Origin: CAVSCR01 sp963726575
GTDB taxonomy: Bacteria > Actinomycetota > Actinomycetes > JAHEKZ01
DNA: 64,000 nucleotides
Assembly (NCBI GenBank): GCA_963726575.1
Contig: CAVSCR010000007.1
Span: 1 to 64,000 of the forward strand
Direction: 5' to 3'
The notes below the pieces were generated by a model. That model was not told the origin of the DNA. It was given only the letters and a program-made list of their open reading frames with translations, and did no database searches. The first letter of the stretch is position 1. Every line of letters starts with the position of its first letter. Below are positions 61,324 through 64,000 of this stretch, in pieces. The translations under genes and the position numbers were made by a program.

Positions 61324-61794
61324 TTACCAGCGATAGTGGGCGAAGGCCTTGTTGGACTCCGCCATCTTGTGAGTGTCCTCGCGGCGCTTGACGCTTGCGC
61401 CGAGACCGTTGCTGGCGTCGAGCAGCTCGTTGGCAAGCCGTTCGGTCATCGTCTTCTCGCGACGCTGCCGCGAGTAGGCCACGAGCCAACGCAGGGCCAG
61501 CGTCGTGCTCCGGCCGGCCTTGACCTCGACGGGGACCTGGTAGGTGGCGCCACCGACGCGGCGGCTCTTGACCTCGATCGCCGGCTTGACGTTGTCCATG
61601 GCGCGCTTGAGCGTGATCACCGGGTCGCTGCCCGTCTTCTCACGGCAGATCTCCAGAGCGTCGTAGACGATGCGCTGGGCGACGGAGCGCTTGCCATCGA
61701 GCAGGATCTTGTTGATCAACGAGGTGACCAGGACGCTGCTGTAGACCGGGTCAGCCTCGATCGGGTGCTTGGGGGCCGGGCCCTTGCGGGGCAT
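61324..61794 (-). CDS. rpsG: 30S ribosomal protein S7
   Basis: Starts assembly of the 30S head and lines the E site. The 156-residue protein is MPRKGPAPKHPIEADPVYSS, VTSLINKILLDGKRSVAQRI, then MTERLANELLDASNGLGASV and the typical YRW end. The ATG shares one base with the rpsL stop. Confidence 0.98.
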   Translation of the reverse strand: MPRKGPAPKHPIEADPVYSSVLVTSLINKILLDGKRSVAQRIVYDALEICREKTGSDPVITLKRAMDNVKPAIEVKSRRVGGATYQVPVEVKAGRSTTLALRWLVAYSRQRREKTMTERLANELLDASNGLGASVKRREDTHKMAESNKAFAHYRW

Positions 61795-62168
61795 TAGCTC
61801 TTCTCCTTCTTGGCGCCGTAGCGGCTGCGCGCCTGCTTACGGTTCTTCACGCCCTGGGTGTCGAGCGCCCCACGGATGATCTTGTAGCGGACGCCGGGCA
61901 GGTCCTTCACGCGGCCGCCGCGGACGAGCACGATCGAGTGCTCCTGCAGGTTGTGACCGACGCCGGGGATGTAGGCCGTGACCTCGATCCCACTCGTCAG
62001 CCGGACGCGGGCCACCTTGCGCAGCGCCGAGTTCGGCTTCTTGGGCGTGGTCGTGTAGACGCGCGTGCAGACACCGCGCCGCTGGGGGCTGCCCTTGAGC
62101 GCCGGGGTCTTCGTCTTGGAGACCTTGTCCTGGCGGCCCTTGCGGACCAACTGCTGGATGGTGGGCAC
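61794..62168 (-). CDS. rpsL: 30S ribosomal protein S12
   Basis: A decoding-centre protein and the classic streptomycin target. The 124-residue protein begins VPTIQQLVRKGRQDKVSKTK and has TTPKKPNSALRKVARVRLTS with the streptomycin-site Lys, and VRGGRVKDLPGVRYKIIRGA. The GTG start at 62168 is standard. First gene of the str group. Confidence 0.98.
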   Translation of the reverse strand: MPTIQQLVRKGRQDKVSKTKTPALKGSPQRRGVCTRVYTTTPKKPNSALRKVARVRLTSGIEVTAYIPGVGHNLQEHSIVLVRGGRVKDLPGVRYKIIRGALDTQGVKNRKQARSRYGAKKEKS

Positions 62169-62351
62169 CGGTGTCCGTTCCGTGTTGATGCTGACCTGAA
62201 GTGTGCTGGCGGGGCGTCGAGCCCCCCTCCGCACCCCGCGCTCGGGTGTGTCGCGCTGGGCGCACCCCACGACCCGGGTCGGAATCCGAAGGTGTCCGCG
62301 CAGCCCACACGGGCGCGCACGGGAGCCCGGCCAACGCCAGGCATCGCGCAG

Positions 62352-62381
62352 AGACTAACCGACGTGCTCGGCACCGGTCAA
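62352..62381 (-). promoter_or_regulatory. likely sigma-70-type promoter of rpsL
   Basis: On the minus strand, TTGACC (62376-62381) is separated by 18 bases from TAGTCT (62352-62357), close to the -35 and -10 consensus. The start of transcription would be near 62345, which gives an rpsL leader of about 177 bases. Confidence 0.6.
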
Positions 62382-62407
62382 AACCGCCTGACCGGGCCAG
62401 CGATGCG

Positions 62408-62980
62408 TCAGCGGTTGCCGATGAACAGTCCCACCACGACCGCGCCCACGAACAGCAGGACCAGACCGCAGATGATCAGGTTGGCGATCGCCAGTCCGCG
62501 CGCCCAGCTCAGCAGCCCGCGCCCGCCGGACCGGGTGGGATCGGAGGCCATCTCCTGCTCGGCGCGCCCGGCCACCACCAACGCCACCACGGCCAGCACG
62601 ATCGGCAGGACGAAGAACGACAACAGGGCCAGAACGAACGCGGTGACGGCCGAGCCGTTGCTGGCCGGACGCGACGCGACGGGGGTGGCGTAGGGCGCCT
62701 GCCCGTAGGGCGACTGGCCGTACCCCGCAGGCGGGTACCCCGGCGCGGCATAGCCTGCGGGGGGGTACGCCGCCGGTGCGTAAGCCGCAGCTGGAGTCGG
62801 ATCCTGCGGAGTCGGGTAGGCAGCTCCGGCCGGCGCTCGGTACGGCTGCGGATAACCGGGGGCCAGGGGTGAGGTGGGCTGCCCCGTCGCTGCGGCCGGG
62901 GCCACGGGTGGCGCGGTCGGGGGGCTGGCGGGCACCTGGGGCACGACCGGCTCAGCAGCGTCGGGCTCTGGCGTCGTCAC
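62408..62980 (-). CDS. DUF4190-like membrane protein
   Basis: A 190-residue protein. The first 110 residues are Pro/Ala/Tyr-rich with repeated YPPAGY-like units, a disordered segment. The C-terminal part has two helices (AVTAFVLALLSFFVLPIVLAV and LAIANLIICGLVLLFVGAVV) in the DUF4190 pattern with a short polar loop (AEQEMASDPTRSGGRG). GTG 62980 follows a GAGGAG site. It lies between rpoC and rpsL and probably has its own transcript. The function is unknown. Confidence 0.75.
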   Translation of the reverse strand: MTTPEPDAAEPVVPQVPASPPTAPPVAPAAATGQPTSPLAPGYPQPYRAPAGAAYPTPQDPTPAAAYAPAAYPPAGYAAPGYPPAGYGQSPYGQAPYATPVASRPASNGSAVTAFVLALLSFFVLPIVLAVVALVVAGRAEQEMASDPTRSGGRGLLSWARGLAIANLIICGLVLLFVGAVVVGLFIGNR

Positions 62981-63086
62981 AGATCTCCTCGCCTCTCCTC
63001 GGCCGCTGTCGTTGGGGCGGACCCTACCCGCCGACGGGCCGACCGGTGACGCACCCGACCGCTCATGAACCCCAGAAGAGTTCTGT

Positions 63087-63121
63087 AAGAGCAGGAGCAT
63101 TGCTTCATTGCTCCTGCTCTT
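63087..63121 (-). terminator. hairpin downstream of rpoC (third)
   Basis: AAGAGCAGGAGCA and TGCTCCTGCTCTT form a perfect 13-base stem with a nine-base loop. It is the last of three strong hairpins in the rpoC to DUF4190-like gap and could act as a bidirectional terminator or transcript-end stabiliser. Confidence 0.6.
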
Positions 63122-63123
63122 GG

Positions 63124-63146
63124 GCGAGCAATGCCGCATTGCTCGC
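63124..63146 (-). terminator. hairpin downstream of rpoC (second)
   Basis: GCGAGCAATGC and GCATTGCTCGC are perfect 11-base arms around a single base, a cruciform-like palindrome. The same GAGCAATG motif recurs in the neighbouring hairpin, so the two may be related copies. Confidence 0.5.
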
Positions 63147-63176
63147 GTCCGGAAGAGGCGCCGGGGCTCAGACGGC

Positions 63177-63212
63177 GAGGCGGCCCGTCCCCCATCGGGA
63201 ACGGGCCGCCTC
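63177..63212 (-). terminator. terminator of rpoC (first hairpin)
   Basis: GAGGCGGCCCGT and ACGGGCCGCCTC form a 12-base perfect stem, extended by further G-C pairs towards the loop, starting 17 bases past the rpoC stop. It is the probable main terminator of the rpoBC transcript. Confidence 0.8.
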
Positions 63213-63228
63213 GTACCGATCGATGACC

Positions 63229-64000
63229 TCAGCCGGTGTATGGGCCGAAGTCGTACTCCTCCAGGGGCACGGCCTGGCCGGTGCTGGTGCCGAACGCGTA
63301 GTCAAGGTCGTCGTAGCCGACCATCGAGTACATCGCGGCCTTGGCCTCCTCGGTGGGCTCGACCCGGATGTTGCGGTACCGGGGCAGCCCGGTTCCGGCG
63401 GGGATCAGCTTGCCGATGATCACGTTCTCCTTCAGGCCCAGCAGCGGGTCGGACTTGGCATGGATCGCCGCGTCCGTGAGCACCCGCGTCGTCTCCTGGA
63501 AGGAGGCGGCCGACAGCCAGGACTCGGTAGCCAGGGAGGCCTTGGTGATGCCCATGAGCTCCGGGCGTCCCGAGGCCGGCTGACCGCCTTCGGCGACGAT
63601 CTTGCGGTTCTCGTCCTCGAAGCGTCCCCGCTCGACCAGCTCGCCCGGCAGGAGATCGGCGTCTCCGGACTCGATGATCGTCACCCGCTTGAGCATCTGC
63701 CGGACGATGACCTCGATGTGCTTGTCATGGATCGACACACCCTGGCTGCGGTACACGTCCTGCACCTGGCCGGTGAGGTACTCCTGGACTCTGCGCGGTC
63801 CAAGGATGCGCAGCACCTGCTTGGGGTCGACTGCACCCACGAGCAACTGTTCGCCGACCTCGACGTGGTCTCCCTCGCCGACCAGCAGTCGGGTCCGCTT
63901 GGACACCTTGTACTTGGTCTCGTCGGAGCCGTCGTCGGGCACGACCACGACGTGACGGTCCTTGTCGGTGTCGTCGATGCGCACCCGACCCGACGCCTCG
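63229..64000 (-). CDS. rpoC: RNA polymerase beta' subunit, C-terminal part
   Basis: The 3' end of rpoC, cut by the window edge; the frame stays open to 64000. About 257 residues are visible, all near the C-terminus of the roughly 1300-residue subunit: SQGVSIHDKHIEVIVRQMLK, ITKASLATESWLSAASFQET (trigger-loop-distal conserved region) and ENVIIGKLIPAGTGLPRYRN. The end is EEYDFGPYTG. It is followed by three hairpins. Confidence 0.97.
   Translation of the reverse strand, partial: EASGRVRIDDTDKDRHVVVVPDDGSDETKYKVSKRTRLLVGEGDHVEVGEQLLVGAVDPKQVLRILGPRRVQEYLTGQVQDVYRSQGVSIHDKHIEVIVRQMLKRVTIIESGDADLLPGELVERGRFEDENRKIVAEGGQPASGRPELMGITKASLATESWLSAASFQETTRVLTDAAIHAKSDPLLGLKENVIIGKLIPAGTGLPRYRNIRVEPTEEAKAAMYSMVGYDDLDYAFGTSTGQAVPLEEYDFGPYTG

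Overview
The window is high-GC DNA with GTG and TTG starts, Shine-Dalgarno sites and a zinc-type S14, and it reads as a chromosome segment of an actinomycete (class Actinomycetes). I cannot assign a genus from the sequence alone. It has two very different halves.

Positions 1 to about 27.5 kb are accessory. Single small genes on both strands follow one another: an amidohydrolase, methyltransferases, an isochorismatase-like hydrolase, a cupin, a GNAT acetyltransferase, YCII proteins, a HIT-like protein, an APH kinase, a P-loop kinase, a MOSC protein, a DUF2750-like protein, a flavin reductase and many small membrane proteins. A three-gene FtsX/ABC operon lies at 7.9-12.5 kb. A short, hairpin-forming repeat (about 30 bp, consensus halves CCGATCAGCCC and GGAACGGCAC plus GTCTGTGCGG) occurs in almost every intergenic gap between 12.9 and 22.93 kb, with further copies back to the left edge. 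Every copy I could find has the same orientation, whatever the strand of the flanking genes. One directional recombination-site-like repeat per gene is the layout of an integron cassette array. No integrase is present here and the canonical attC core boxes are not conserved, so I call it an integron-like or undescribed cassette array as an inference. Several genes on this side are broken: the amidohydrolase, the cupin, a fragmentary gene near 5.3 kb, an MMPL N-terminus and an ion-channel gene.

From about 22.9 to 27.5 kb come a channel pseudogene, a 14-helix DHA2 efflux pump, a lipoprotein, a TMEM175-type channel and a DUF1269 protein. From 27.9 to 38.1 kb there is cell-wall and housekeeping content: nnrD, acpS, glmS and glmM (amino-sugar synthesis) read leftward, then rpsI and rplM, an MFS transporter, an ABC-F protein and carbamate kinase. 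Next come a secreted or anchored hypothetical protein and an alpha/beta-hydrolase fused to a class III cyclase.

From 40.2 kb to the right edge the window holds the alpha, spc, S10 and str ribosomal gene clusters, all on the minus strand and read from right to left: rpoC (3' part), a DUF4190-like membrane protein, rpsL-rpsG-fusA-tuf, rpsJ to rpsQ, rplN to secY-adk-map, infA-rpmJ-rpsM-rpsK-rpsD-rpoA-rplQ and truA. Together they make the translation machinery, the core RNA polymerase alpha subunit and part of beta', the SecY channel, and the enzymes for N-terminal Met removal and tRNA pseudouridylation. Strong hairpins after rpoC, after tuf and after rpsI mark likely transcript ends. A good sigma-70-like promoter precedes rpsL.
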